From NCBI RefSeq assembly GCF_004337985.1, contig NC_043742.1, positions 6,094,389 through 6,158,388 of the forward strand: a stretch of 64,000 nt of DNA, written 5' to 3'. Positions 1 to 13,272 of this stretch are shown here, piece after piece. The first letter of the stretch is position 1, and every line of letters begins with the position of its first letter. This stretch comes from Pyricularia pennisetigena (Eukaryota; Ascomycota; Sordariomycetes; Magnaporthales; Pyriculariaceae). The notes under the pieces were generated by a model. That model had not been told where the DNA came from, did not search any database, and was given only the letters and a program-made list of their open reading frames with translations. A program made the position numbers and the translations under genes.

Positions 1-745
1 TTTTTGTTTTTGTCTGGTAACATCCGAAACGTCTTTTTCCCCTTCTTATATCTGCCATCTCAACTAAACTTCCGACCTAGTCAGTGTTTTACGCGTGTCA
101 CCGGGATGGTGTGGCAAAGTATATCTGTACATCGATGTGGACTTATATTGGTACTGTATACCAATGTATGCGCGTGTGAGCAGATGGGCCATCCGGTTGG
201 TTTAAATGCTCTTTTCGTCTCATTAAATGCCTCACTTAGAGGTACAAATGTTTTGTCAACAGCTATTTCTGCAGCTCTAACTGGTGGGACAAGCATAACT
301 TGACTGTGCACAAAAATCCACCTGCCGGTACAACCTCCTAATTTCAACATCGTGGTATCTCGGCAGTTTTTCCAAGCACTGCTTCGCGCCAACAGTTCTG
401 ATAGAATGTCTTCTTAACATGTGCCTCATGGTACTGCTGGGACTTCGTTATTTGAAAGCCTAGCAGACCTGATATCAACCGTGGCCTGAGCTCACTGTCC
501 GGAGCCAGCCTTTCTGCCGCCATGACATCAATTGATCCTTTTGAAGCCCAGCATTGCGCATAGGTTTCAATAGCCATGAGCATATTGAGGCCTGTTTACC
601 GCATCTTCCCGATGGGCATGGCAAACTGTGATTATCATGAAACAAAATAATTGAGCCTTGTTCCATAAAATGGAATTGGCTAATACCCTTGAATCGACCC
701 CGTTGATCTCTCGAATGATTCCAGAGTACATCGAATTACTGAAAA
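1..745. other. Left edge without a supported gene
   Basis: No gene is recognised here. On the minus strand, 344-583 has an open stretch of about 80 codons from an ATG with protein-like composition, and 81-392 carries another. A stop at the end of the first (344-346) separates them and I found no convincing intron joining them. They could be fragments of a diverged gene or chance. No motif is recognisable. Confidence 0.3.
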
Positions 746-2243
746 TCAGTCAATACATATGACCATCTGAGGTTCTTGCGCAATATTATTAACCGGTATT
801 TCAAGATCATGAGAGGCCGCCACCCCGGTTTCCACGGGGCCATGTACTTGCTGCCTCTTCGCAGGGGGTTGGTCCACTTGAGCGGGCGACCCCTCGGCAA
901 CTTGGTTTTTTCTCGACTTCTTCTTTTGTTGTCTAGTGATGGCAGCTCGAGCCTTTTGCTTCGAGTTTTTGAAGGTCTGGTATAGAAGTACCGTGACACA
1001 ACATACAATCCTAGACAACCGAACGTCAGCGTCATGTCCACCTAAGCAAAGAAAGAGGCTCATGAGCGAGCATGGAATCAAAAGGCCATAACTTACTCGG
1101 AAGAGTCATCAGGCCAGATGGGCGATTTGGGTGTCCTATGGGGAACAGAGACAAGTCCGAACCACTGAAGAGCCCGGCATTCTTGACCATTGAGATTGCG
1201 TTGAAGGAACTTGAGCGAAAGCCTGATGAAAGCTTTCTTCATAACCTCTTGCTGCAGAGATTCCAACTCCTGCCTATGCGGCGCATTGACAGGGTCAGAT
1301 AAGAAATCTCTCAACTCCCGCATGAAGGCTGTATGATGCAAGCGACACAGCCCGAGCGACCGAACGACTTGCTCTTTAGTGGTCTTGGCGGCTATACTCA
1401 AGTTAGCTTTGAGAACTTTCAAGGGGAACCATGAGAGTACGTACTAAACGCGGGGATGAACTGAACGAGACTCTCAGGGTCATCGTCAGGGCCGTCTATT
1501 CGGCGAGGCATGCAGTTATCCGAATGTGCCTCAACGTCACCCTGGAATTCCACAGGCGGAATGTCTGATGGGAGCGTGTATTGATTCGCTCCAAGATCCT
1601 GGAATGCCTCGAGCTCTAAGTTGAGGTCCCAGTTTTGCAGTACGTCCGGACATGCTTGAGCGTCACGAACGAAGTCTGGTTCAGGTAATGAAAAGTCAAT
1701 TGCGAGATCTTTCTCAGTAAAATCGGCCCAGTCTGGCCAGATAAGCTCCGAGTCCCAAGACAGTTGGAAATCGTCATTCAGCGTAAAGCTGTGGGTACTA
1801 ACGTCTAATGGTCCTTGAGCTTGCGCGCCTTCGCAGGGTGGTGTTGGGAAAGTATGCTGCAGCTCAGGACGTTGCGTTTCAGCGCTCACAAGAGGTGATG
1901 CAGGTTCTTGAGAGACTGGCGGGGTTTGTGGTGGAGATTCCAGATTCACTTCTGGTTGAGGTTGTGACAAAGTGACTGGTGGAGGGCTGGGCAGAACCAA
2001 CGTTGATCGTGGTGGCAGAAGCAGTGCCGGTGGTTTTGGAGGAGCTGGCAGCGTTAGGCCGGTAGAAGTACTGCTGCTGCAGGAATCAGGTGGTGACGGT
2101 GGCAGTATCGTCTCCATAAAATGGGAGGTCGAGCCATTGCCGTCGTCATCGCCATCACCAAACAGCGAGGCAGAGTCGCCAAATAGAGAGTCGCCATCGC
2201 TATCGCAGCTTCCAACTGCGCCATCCGTACCCAGGAACACCAT
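746..2243 (-). CDS. Orphan three-exon protein with acidic, Pro-rich N-terminus
   Basis: Not recognised as any family. Exons are 2243-1445, 1391-1097 and 1010-746, giving 452 aa. Intron 1 (1444-1392, 53 bp) has donor GTACGT, branch GCTAAC and acceptor TATAG. Intron 2 (1096-1011, 86 bp) has donor GTAAGT, a CTGAC branch and acceptor TCTAG; a nearer AG at 1042 would put a stop in frame, which decides the choice. The N-terminal 180 residues are rich in Asp, Gly, Ser and Pro, with repeated LFGD motifs. A middle segment of about 95 residues (exon 2) is predicted by eye to be helical and charged. The tail has a short hydrophobic stretch (IVCCVTVLLY), then a Lys/Arg-rich segment. The composition would fit a regulator, but this is a guess. 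The frame is open for 10 codons upstream of the chosen ATG without another ATG. It is divergent from the methyltransferase gene, 1 kb away. Confidence 0.6.
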
Positions 2244-3290
2244 GTCAGTCAGTCCGGGATTTGTCTCAATCAAAGTTTAGACATGGCAGGTTTCTGGATG
2301 CAACAAAGTTGCAGTGCCGTCAGATGGATATTAAAAAGTGAGGTCTGAGTGGGCAGCGTTGACTCTGGGGTAAGAAAAAAAAATTCAAAAAAAATCGATT
2401 TACTGGTGTGAATTTGCTACCGTGAAGCACGTTGGGATGCAGGGACTTGGCAATACACGTGATGCACAAACTGCGCTCAAGTTTTTCGAAACGCACTGTA
2501 CAGGCCACAGATTTGGTTTGTGCACGCTCACTGAAAAAGCATCTTTGCACTGTTCCTGCCATGTGTGCTGTACTGTACCTTGCTAGCATTTCGCGGCGGT
2601 GACTCCGAATCTCAGATCCTGGGACGTTAGCGTTCGATGGCCGGCATGATGCATCTCTTGCCTGCCCAATTAGCAGTTGATCGCAACATACAGCCCTCAA
2701 ATGGATGTTGACCTACATAGCAGCCATAAAGCTGATTCCAAGTATTCCTGATCCTTTGCCATAAGCACTATTTTTTGCCTCGCTATTTGCCGATTTGATT
2801 GATGGCTACTTCAGGGCTGCCTTCTCCCCCACTTCACCAGGCGCCCGGGCAGTGCCTGCTGTCTTTGCGATTGTTCATAGAGACAATGGCTGGAATCAAC
2901 ACACATGCAATGATTCAATCCAAGGGCGACGCTTGAAATCGGGATGAGCCTTCTCGCGTAATGTTTTTTTTTACCCACTAACCACAATCTGCAGCGACAG
3001 AAAGGGGTAACAGAAAGTATCGTCTCTACCACCTTGGCTTGAGCGATGTTAAACCCCAATTCTCAAGAACTTGACTAAAATCACAAAAAAAGAAAGAAAA
3101 AACATCTCTTAATGTGCCCCTCAATTCATGTTTTCATCCGAAACGAAGCAACACTATCGTTGTGCTAATTTCCATACACATAATACCACTCCATTAATGC
3201 GATTTTATCTGTCTTGAAAATACTTGACTCAATTCCCAAGGCGGTTCTTGTCGAGTTTTGCAAGTAATCTGCTCTTCCACCCCCTCATCA
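2244..3290. other. Divergent intergenic region
   Basis: About 1 kb between two genes transcribed away from each other, so it should contain both promoters. A/T tracts lie at 2371-2393 and near 3085-3103. A 126-codon open stretch on the minus strand (2320-2700) has no protein-like features and is not accepted as a gene. Confidence 0.6.
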
Positions 3291-4136
3291 ATGCCCTCCG
3301 ACCCCGCGCCCTCGGCCGCGGCGCCAGACTCGCGCATCAACACCAAAGATGGAAGACAGTACTGGGAAGCCGTCAACGCCGACGTCGATGGCATGCTAGG
3401 CGGGTTCCCCTACGTAACCAAGGTCGATCTTCAAGGATCCAAGAACTTCTTGGCCAAGATGGGCATAGGCAGCAAGGAGGGGCTGAAGACGGTAAACTCC
3501 GCCATGGAGGGGGGTGCTGGGTAAGTCTAGTGTTACTCTTTGAAGAGAACGAGCGAGGGTAGGCGACTGAGCTGATCGTCGTCGTGTTTTGAGCCCAAGC
3601 ATTGGGAGAATAACCAAAGGACTGCTGCTCCACGTTGCTGAGCAGGTCGACATTGTGGAACCCATCGCCAAGTTTACAGAAGGCCTTAGCGACATCTCTG
3701 GCGTGAGGACAGTGAGCAACATTGGGCTAGAGGAATGGACACCACCGCCTGGGATGCAGTATGATCTCATTTGGACGCAGTGGTGTCTAGGTCACCTCAC
3801 CGACCAACAGGTGGTCGCCTACCTCGAGAGGTGCAAGGCTGCCTTGGTGCCTGAGTCTGGCTTCATCGTTGTCAAGGAGAACCTCAACACTGGAATTGAG
3901 GATCTGTTTGATGAGGTGGATAGTAGTGTCACTAGGTTAGTCATGCTCACACCCAGGGCAGTTGCTCTTGTATTGCTATTCTGACACACAGGATATCATG
4001 TTCTGACGCACTTTGTAGGCGAGACGAGAAATTCCTTGAGCTGTTCAAGGCTGCTGGGCTTCGGCTCTTGAAAAGTGAGATACAAAGAGGCATGCCCAAA
4101 GAGCTCTTTCCAGTCAAGACTTATGCTTTGAGGTAA
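3291..4136 (+). CDS. TAE1: Alpha N-terminal protein methyltransferase (NTMT1/Tae1 type)
   Basis: SAM-dependent enzyme that methylates the alpha-amino group of proteins exposing an N-terminal X-Pro-Lys motif after Met removal; in yeast the substrates include ribosomal proteins. Exons are 3291-3520, 3600-3935 and 4019-4136, giving 227 aa, close to the usual 220-240. Intron 1 is 79 bp (GTAAGT/CAAG) and intron 2 is 83 bp (GTTAGT/TGTAG). Family signatures in order: YWEAVNADVDGMLGGF near the N-terminus; the SAM-binding GAGIGRITKGLLL, which is created across the first splice junction; DLIWTQWCLGHLTD; and VDSSVTR followed by a short C-terminal block ending in YALR, as in the human enzyme. The start is the first ATG in frame; an earlier in-frame TTG is not used. 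It converges with the SMP-30 gene, with only 144 bp between stop codons. Confidence 0.93.
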
Positions 4137-4280
4137 TCTACACGGTTTATTCCGGAGCACTGGGGCCTGTTTGCCCTCCTGACGTTTCGAATCAAGAAAA
4201 CATGGCGCTGCCTCTAGCTTTAAATTCGTTCTTCTTACAATATCCACCAGCAACTTCCCACGTGATGCACCACGCGCATC

Positions 4281-5281
4281 TCATTGTTCAAGCTTGAACT
4301 TGTATGGATCAAGACCCTTGACCCCAACATCGATTCTGAAAAGTCCACCGTCATACTTCTTGCTCCACTCTGGTCCGTCATCGTCACCAGCTGTGGTGAT
4401 GTACAGCTCGGTACCGACAAACTCGACACACGTGATGTTGTTGGTCGGCATCTTGATGACACCTGTGACCTTGCCTTCGGGCGAGATGCGAAGCACACGA
4501 GCCTCGCCGTAGAAAGCATGCCAGATGTTGCCCTCGGCATCGACGCGGAAGCCATCGGGGCCGCCAGAGCCGTCGTGCCTGTAAAAGACGCGCTCGTTTG
4601 ACAGGCTGCCGTCCTCTAGAGAGTAGTCCCATGCCATGATGACACCAGCCGTCGTATGTGTGAAGTACATAATCTTACCATCCGGCGACCAGCCCACAGA
4701 GTTGGGAATGGTCAAGTCGCTGAGGACAGTCTCTTTGGACTTGCTGCCGTCGAATCGCATGAGAAAACCTTGGGGGGGACGTCTGGGGTCAGCACGAAGC
4801 TTCCCTTTCATGTGTCGATAATTCCGACAGCTCATGTGAGAGCACGTAACTTACCCTCGGGCCATGTGCCGTTCAGGTAGAAGTCGTTCATGGTACCGAT
4901 CCAGAAGCGGCCATGCGGGTCGACGGCCCCATCGTTGCCTCTCAGGCGCTTGTCGTCCTCATCCTTGAACTTGGTCAGGTACTCGTACTTTCCCGTCTTG
5001 CGGTCCAGCGTGGCTATGCCGTACTTGAGTCCAACTAGGATCTTCTCGGCCGGATCGACGCCTTCAATGTCGGCCGTCACACCGATGGGGACGTCGATCT
5101 CGAGAGTCTCGAGAGAGTCCGGACCCTTGTCGAGGGACACGGTATGCAGCCGGTTCTTCTTGATGTCAAGAAAACGCAGGCGGTTGTATTCCTTTTCGTA
5201 GTATGGCCCCTCGCCAAGGGCGCAGTGAAGGTTGATCCACGGCTCCTTGACCTCCCATGTCTGGAGATCCTGTCCCGCCAT
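4281..5281 (-). CDS. SMP-30/gluconolactonase/regucalcin-like protein
   Basis: Six-bladed beta-propeller of the SMP-30 family, whose members are metal-dependent lactonases hydrolysing sugar lactones; the substrate here is unknown. Exons are 5281-4855 and 4768-4281, giving 304 aa, the normal family size of about 300. The intron (4854-4769, 86 bp) has donor GTAAGT and acceptor CAAG and joins GTWPEG to FLMRFDG, which restores the family blade sequence. Visible family features: the metal-ligand glutamate in LGEGP (E24); RGNDGAVDPHGRFWIGTM; IPNSVGWSPDGKIMYFTHT with the ligand Asn; and GGPDGFRVDAEGNIWHAFYG. There is no signal peptide, so it is probably cytosolic. The start MAGQDLQ is the ATG that gives the family N-terminus; the frame runs further upstream but that part has no homology-like content. 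Confidence 0.92.
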
Positions 5282-7386
5282 GATGCTCTTGGTGGTTGAT
5301 GGGGTATGCCTATTTCGTGGCTTGTCTTTGCTTTGATCTTTCCCACTAATTTTTCGCAGTGATGATATTATAAAAGTCTGGTTTGCTAACCACGATGGCA
5401 ACCGTCTGGCCGGGCAGGTGATGGCGAAGCAGCCCTCACTTAAAAGTGTTGCCCGAACCGAGCGGCTTGCTGTCCCGATCCGATCAGCTTCCACTTAATG
5501 ATAACGCAATGACGGGAGAGGGGCAAATCCCCACGCAACAAGCTGATTCAAGTGCTCCATTTTTGGCTGAATTCAACGGGGCTTTGACGGAGCAATAATC
5601 CCCGCTCAATTAGAAGCGCGAATGTAAAGTAATATTACATTCATTCATCTGTCCTGTGTTGCTATTATACTACAGTATAATATCTAACTAACCCCGCGCT
5701 GTTGAGGGGCAATCAACGACATCATTGTACGCATTCCTATCTACTCTCAATACATGAATTTACCGAGTAGAATACAACTAGCAGCTCAGTCGATCTGAAC
5801 AGTTTGAAACCCAAATTTCCAGGCTTTATTCTCGTCAGGCCATTAAAACTTGAACAATCCGTTGTTTCGCGACTCACTGATTGCAGGCGACGGCTTCCGG
5901 CCCTCAACCCCGTCCTCCCCGCACACGATGGCATTTTCGGCCGGGAAAATAGCACGCAGAAAAAAATCAGTCAGCGAGAGAGTCGGCGACCTTGGCACCA
6001 ACTCACCGGCTGCATGGGCCGTCATCCAGTTCACGCCGGGTATAATCGACATTGCTCGCTCATAGCAAAAGGCTTGTCTGCAACAAAGCAAGTTCCAGAT
6101 CGCATGCAAAACACGAGGCGAACCAAAGCCACTTCTTGATCGAGGACCTGGTTTGCAGAAATAGGAATGGTTCGGAATTGCTCTCCGAGGCCTGTCGTGT
6201 ACCCAGTCTGCCGGCTCCATCTGAGGGGTCTTTTTTGTTTTCTTTTCCATTTCAATCAAACGGATATATATGGTAGGAAGCGAGACAAAAGACTGCAGCT
6301 TGACCAACTACGGGTAAATACGGGTTTGTATTCGGAACTATAATGCCTCTAGATTTACGGTACGTTTCTCGCTTGCGCGAAGGGACAAAAAGAGAAGGGA
6401 AAATAAAAAAAAAGAAGAAAAAGAAGAAGAAAAGAGGAGGCCGATCTCGAGTCTCAACCAAGTTTCCAGTCATCACTGATTGATGTCCTAATGGTGGTGT
6501 GACAGGATTAGAAATCACGCCGCGACAAGAGAAAAGCAAAGAACCCTCCTCCCCAATAGAGGAAAGCGACCAGAGACAAGATGATATTGGCAAGCTGATG
6601 CGCATTGGCATTCTGCGTCAGCCCTGTCTGGGCTGAACCACATTTTGGGTTCTTGTCGCGGAAAAAAAAAAAAGAATTAAAAAAAAAAAAATTGGATGAC
6701 GATGGCAGAAAAATAAAATAAAAATAATAAGCATTACCAGCTTTGACCCTCCAAACCCTTCCTTTTGGGGTATGCAGGTCGGCATGAAAAAGGTGACAGG
6801 TCAACCGCAGCCCAGCGACCTTGTGTGAGATTTGTCTGCGCGCCCTGGACGGGGCGCGTCGCGACGTTGTGGTGTCATGCCCCTGATGTGATGGTCAACA
6901 AAGGCCAAGGATTGACAGGTGACAGATCACATCCTTTCTAAGAAATTTTTTATCTTGTAGGCCTCGCGGCTGATGGGAAAGAATCAGGCTGCCACGATCA
7001 CAAGCTGACCGAACCCCCCCAAGCCTCCGTTCGCCAGATCAGATCTGGCAAGGCCCTGAAAGATGCTACGCAACAACCATCCCAAGGTGACGGTATCCCC
7101 TGCTTTCCATCTTTGGCAGGTGTGAAGCATTGTATGGATATCATATAGAGGAAATATGGGTGATGGATGCGCATCCTGCATATATAAGAAAGAAAAAAAA
7201 ACTCTGCATGGCTCAGCACAGCAATAGTATGCACCTAGTCGCACCTAGTCGCACATCATAAAGGTGTTTTTAAGCGCCTGAGCACTTCTTGGCTCCCTCA
7301 CCGCGGGTGCGTTTCCGGCTTGCCGGTGGGTAGAGCTGTTATACGTCCAACTGACTAACGCTCTGCAGGTACATACATCAATGAGG

Positions 7387-7389
<3 letters not shown>

Positions 7390-7421
<32 letters not shown>
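7390..7421. repeat. Poly(T) tract, 32 nt
   Basis: Uninterrupted run of T inside the gene desert; length in such tracts is prone to sequencing error. Confidence 0.95.
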
Positions 7422-9663
7422 CTTTTGGCCCGATGTGATGGTGAGGCGCAGTCTGGTGTTGCAATGGCGGGAAAAAAGCCGTGCCCGTCAAGCAACTACA
7501 GTTCATGCGCAGGCTGGTGATTTACTCAAGAGTAAATATTGGGCCGAAGGCTGCTCCCTCTTGGTGTGACAGCCAATTCTTGAAAATCTGTCCCCAGATT
7601 ACGAATTTACATTTCTGCTTTCGCAAATTAGGGGCGATTACAGCAACATTTCAGGCGTGGCGCGCCCGACGCGTCTATTCGATGTAATGCAGACATGTCG
7701 TATATGCTTCGGGATGTAGTATGTTCTTGGATTAGTAACGCACAATCGACATTGAGTGATCCTTGAGAGCGAACCTCGTATCTATAAAATCACTTGGAAC
7801 ATGCCAATGCGCCCTGTGCGACATGCTAAGCACGGCAGTCTCGAAATGTAAAGCAAATTGATGAAAGGGCCTTTTTCGTTGGTCCGTTATTATGGGCTCA
7901 TCATTCACTGTGCTACACCAGAAAACCAACTCATGTGACAGATAAGATTTTTTTTTCTTCTTCTTGTCTTTCATTTTCCTTCACTGCTTGGAAGAATACT
8001 CCTGAACCCTACCTAGTGGAGCACTTCAGGAGGGGGATAAAAAAAAAAGACAAGAAGCCCTTGGTAGTTGTACCGCATAATGAGGACGGCCGGGCGGAGG
8101 GTTGTCTCCATCAAAAAGCTAGGCTTGCCCATCGTCATGTCGACATTTTTTCGCAGCACTACTGGAGTGATCTCGTGATCTTTAATAATGTTTGAGATGA
8201 GTGGGCTTCAAGAGCCTGTCCCAGAAGATTTGAGTGAGTGGTAGGCGACCTAGAATGCCCGCGCTCGACTGATGAAGTACTTGGAGTGGCCAAGGCCAAC
8301 AGCAGGGAGGGTTATATCGTACCCCCCATGAAGCAATGTTGCAACTGCAACATATAATAACGGTCTCTTATTAATATTCGGGCTGACCTGGCCGGGGTAG
8401 CAGATTCGATATATTAACTCCATTTCAACCATACCCCGTCGAGATCGGGTAGGACAGATGGCAGAGGGAAAAAGAGATAAAAAAAAAAAAAAAAAAGAAA
8501 CAAATAAAAAAAGAGCAAAATACCAACAAGTAAATCGCAACTTGTACATTTGTTGGTTTGGACATTGCAATCTTTCGTCAATCAACAAGCTGACCCCCGA
8601 GTTCAGTCGATCAATGCCGGGCCCTTGCATCCATGCCAGGCTGCATTAGTCCAAATTCACCCCACATGCATGCGGTGACCGCGTCAACCATGCATGCCAT
8701 CCCATCTTTACCCTTGAACACCCACCCGCCTGTCAGCTAATACAGTAGGGGGAACAGTTTCTGTGCCTGTTAGTAGCAGTTCGCAAATCGACAGGGGCAA
8801 GAACCCCATGCGAACAAGGGAATACGAAGATGAATGAAAAAAAAAAAAAAAAAAAAAAGGAGATATGGAGGCTTACAGAGAAGAACCCCATGCCCTAATT
8901 CTGAGCATCTGTTACCACCCCGAATCGCAAAAAAGATCAATTAATGTCACTCTGTACCACCAAAGGCTCCAAGAGATCTTTCGCTTATGCACACTTGCCG
9001 CTGTTCCTGACGATGCGTTCTCGCACCAAGATGGGTTGCTCTTTTTCTGGTACCGAAAGGTGAGATGAGGACCGGCGCTGTGGAGGCTTACCGGGAAACC
9101 TTTTCAGGTGGCCCTTTTGTAACAAGCTGAAGTCATCAGAGACAGTGAGACAAGTATTGCAAGTGCAAGATCATCATTCAATGGGATCGGCGTTTTGTGG
9201 CCAGATCCGAAATTCGGATTCTCGCCGCTTAGTTTTGCTCGCCAGTGAATTTGAAGCCTAAGCGGCCCCAGCTGATTTTTTTTTTCCCTCCCTCTTTTCT
9301 TCTGTTGGCCTCCTATCCCTCTGTCTCTCCACGCACATCCATTAATAGCTGTTCGAAATGTCGACAAAGTATTATCCGTACCCGCAGGTGATCTAATGTC
9401 GCTAATAAGCGCCGCATCGGCACGTTGTCCACACTACCGGAACCCTGGGAAATCTGGGATGGCGGAGGGGACCCCCTCTGATGGAGCCAATCGATTGGTT
9501 TGGCGTTGGTGCATCGATTCCACTTTGACGGTCTTGATGAATGACTGCCCTGGGAATGGTGTGTGCTAAAAGTCAAACAGCGCCCCCGCCCCCTCGCCCA
9601 CCCAAGGTGAAAAAAAAACAAAAGACGTCTAATGTTTTCACACGAGTCGGAACAACGCATGCG

Positions 9664-9705
9664 CGTGTATATGTGTGCGTGCGTGTGTGTGTGCGTGTAT
9701 GTGTG
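9664..9705. repeat. TG-rich microsatellite
   Basis: Imperfect repeat of TG, GCGTG and TATGTG units over about 42 bases; a simple sequence without a coding role. Confidence 0.85.
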
Positions 9706-12700
9706 GAAACAACGTTCGTCAGCCTCAATTTAAACCTTTATGCCACGATAACCCGTTAGTGGCAAAAGCTGCAACGGTTGCCGAGGGGCTCGGTATGTTG
9801 TAACGGGGGGTTTTCTGTCAAGCCAAACAATTGCTTATTTCGCCTCTTGTAGACCAATTCACCAAGGAACAAAGGGTTCGAAAAACAGGTTGACGAGGGC
9901 TTTGGACATGCCGCCCCCCGGCAAGTTCGTTTCGCTTCGATGGCGTGCTCTCTTGTCGGGCATAATTGCTAGTCTCACAAGCTGGCTGGTTACGAAAGTA
10001 ACGCCATGGTCGAAAAATGTAAACTGGATCTTGAGTCCCCATGCCATGCTACCATGAAATACCGGTTAATCTGTGTCATGACATGTAGCCCTGTAGCAAA
10101 CCATGCCGATGTCGGGAACGGTCTAGGTCTAAGTTATTGAGGGTTGCATGTTCGCCGTAGTCGTCTGAGCAATTATGGAGCTTATATTTTGAGGGCTGTA
10201 GCATCGATAGCCAGTCTCTAGAAATCCGATAGTAGAGATGGCAACAACACACGAGAGGCTTCCCATGAGATGAGTTGGGATTTACTGTAGGATCAACCCG
10301 GATGCGGCAATTCGTCTTTCTCGGACGTTGCTCCGTTTGGTTCCTATGAAATGAAAGGCACTCGTTCGTCGTCCGTGGCGCTATGTCGAAGCGAGTTACA
10401 TCATTGAGCAAGCACCCTGACGGCAGCCTCTATGATGATAGGTGGGAGTGTCGTAGGGTACTTGGCAAGGTACGTAACCTGGGCCTTAGACGGGGGGGTG
10501 CTAAGTTTTGTGGTCTAAAGATTGTCCGGAATTTTTCCAGTTTCAATCACGAATGCAAAGAGTGTGTCTTGGCTCCAAGTGAAGGGTGTGAGGCAAGATA
10601 ATCGCTGACATCCGATACGACAGTGGAAGAGATTGCCAATTTTCCAGGTGCACAACCCAGCACGACGCTGCCTCGCTAATTGCTTCACCGAGTCGCCATC
10701 AGCTCCCAATACAGCAATCTCGACTGTTGCTCAGGTCAGAATTCGTACGAAGACTTTGTTGGTGAGTCGGCCAAAGTCAACACTGTTGATTGGGCTTGTT
10801 TGTTGAACGGAGCGCCATGCCACAGACTTGGGCAAGGTACATGATAAATCTTGTTCATGCAGGGTGACCACTATGTACAAATGTCAGTAATGGTGTGTAC
10901 AGTAAACAGCAAGCGATCGGATTTAGGTGATGCTGAATATCTAAGGTTTGTTTAGCCAGGATCATAGATGTAACTTTAAAGTGCTATTTCTCGCTATTAA
11001 TGGTGCAAGTCACAAGGCAGTGAGTGCAGACTTCGGGGGCCGTTCGAGGTCGCTTTTCCATACACACGTATTCCAGCGTAGGAATAAGCCGAGGTACGGC
11101 ACCTTACCCTAGGTAGTAGTTGGAGCTCGAACGGCCGTGCACCTACCTACTAGCTGAATATGCGGAAATCATACAGTAATATGGAACGCGATGTAGCTTC
11201 AAAGGAAGAAACTGTAATTATTCCCGAACCCCAAGCTTCTAGGATGTTCAGTGCCAAGTTATGTTTGCAGCTGAGTTGGACTTTTTTTTTTTTTTTTTCT
11301 TGGTGTGCAATTACAATACCACATTGGGAAGGGAGTTTTGACGTTTTGCACCGTCGGGGTGGTTGCCCTTTCCAAGAAAAAAAAAGCGACCCAAACTGAT
11401 TCGGGGTTGGGACACAACACTTTGCTGCAGTAGTGAACCTCATCCCGTCACACAATGGCGGAAACTAACAAAACTAAAGCAGCAGCGACACACTTGGCAC
11501 GGATGTACCTCCTTAGACCCATATGCCTCTGCTTGTCAAGCCTCACATCGCTTCGCATGTGGCGAGCTTAATGTCGATAGGTCTAGCTGCTGGTTCTGCA
11601 AGATTGACAGCCGCATAAGTTCCGTCACGCTATCAAGTGCAGAAAATAGCCCTGGGAGCACTAGCGAGGGCCTCTAATGTACAACAAAGACAAGAAGAAG
11701 AAGAAGAAAAAAGGAAGCGAAAATATGTAAAGAATGACAAACATCAATAGTTGCGCACGTCAGATTGGTCTGTGTGTGGGTGGGCGGTGGAGTTTGAAGA
11801 CAGAAACCATTCATTTTGTGCACATTCGGGAATCCCAGGGACTCGCCCGTTACCATCGATCCATTTGGAACGCATCTTCGCACTGACTGACAGGCTGGGC
11901 AAGTTGAATCGCGTACCCAATCTATTGTAGCAGCGTTTTGTGACGTGATTGCAGCGACGTTCTCACAACACCCCCACCTTTGGGCCGTTGTCCCATTCCA
12001 TGTATGCCCAACGAACCTCTTATGCTCCGGGGCAGATCTTTGCAAAAAGAGACAAACATTTGCAACCGACTTGGCTGCGACAAAAGTGATCAGTTTGTGT
12101 GGCGGTCTGCATAAAAAGGAATACCACGCGCTTCACCGTCCGCTCTCGGTGGGTACCCAGTTCAATTTCGAAAGAAAAAAAAGTCTTTTACCTTACGGCA
12201 GGTAGTTTTAAAGTGCTCCATAAAAGCAATTTTCCTATCCCCCTGTCTTTGTCTTCGTGATCGGGAGAGCAAGGAAAGTCCCAGGTGATTTCATCGACCG
12301 GGAAGCTTGGAAGACTACCCGGTCATGGATTCCTGGTCAATAATTCAACAAAGACAGGGGCAAACAACACAAATGCACAACCTCTGATGGAAAAAGCTCC
12401 ACAGAAAACAGAAACGGTTCCAGTCAGCTGGAGTCAAGTACAAGCCCATTAATAGCACTAACGGCTGCACACCAAAGTACCTACTCCGTAGCTAACAAGC
12501 AAGGAAGCGGTCAGGGCAGGGTTCCTTGATGGGTCTTTTACTTCTTCTTCTCTTCTCTGACCTGTTCCATGGACGTTCCAGAAACCCGGAATGTGAAGAG
12601 CCCTTGGACGTTCTTTTGCGTTTTTTTTCCTTCTCTTTCTGGGAGGCGCGCAAAGCATGACCAAGGGCGACGTTTTCTTTTCTTTTCTTTTAATCATACC

Positions 12701-13258
12701 GCTTTTTACCTATACGCCCTCTCCATTTTATGTTTGATGTCTCTATTGTTTCTGTCCCACATCAGTCCTCGTCATATATAAAAGTAGTACAAGAACAGGA
12801 GGAAATCGCGCAAAATAGGCAGGTTTCTTCGCGCGGACTGCAAGACATTTGACATCAGTTAGTCTACTTTAGGATACAATGCCGATGACGAACAAGTGGA
12901 CGAGAAGTCTTGACGTTGTACACGTGTCCGACCGCCTTGAAATTCGGAGCAGCATCGGAACGACACAAAAAAAAAAAGGTTCATGCGGGTAAGGGCGCGC
13001 ACGGCACACAGGTCAAGGGCCCTGGGTTTGGGGATACCGATACGGGAGTATTGTAGACGTAGGTAACCACACCTCCAAACGGCCGATGACTTGGATGACT
13101 TGTCTCGAACCGAACTTTTTTCTCTTTCTTTCTTTCTCACTTCCTCGGGGACGACGACGTCGTTCGCTTCACCGCTTTATAAAGGGTGGGTTTAGGCGTC
13201 AACGCCTGAGACGCAGGATTTGGTGGTTCGGATGCATGCGAAAACAGCCCTTGCTTGG

Positions 13259-13272
13259 ACCTGCATGCAGGT
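13259..13272. repeat. Perfect 14-bp palindrome
   Basis: ACCTGCATGCAGGT equals its own reverse complement. It stands alone in non-coding DNA; a symmetric protein-binding site is possible but unproven. Confidence 0.8.

Noticed and set aside
1041..1093. Nearest AG at 1042 as acceptor of intron 2 in the orphan gene
   Set aside because: Using it brings a stop codon in frame after two codons; the TCTAG at 1011 keeps the frame open.
5843..6307. 154-codon minus-strand open stretch
   Set aside because: No motif, low-complexity Lys-rich start, no splice-linked partner and no coding-like base bias.
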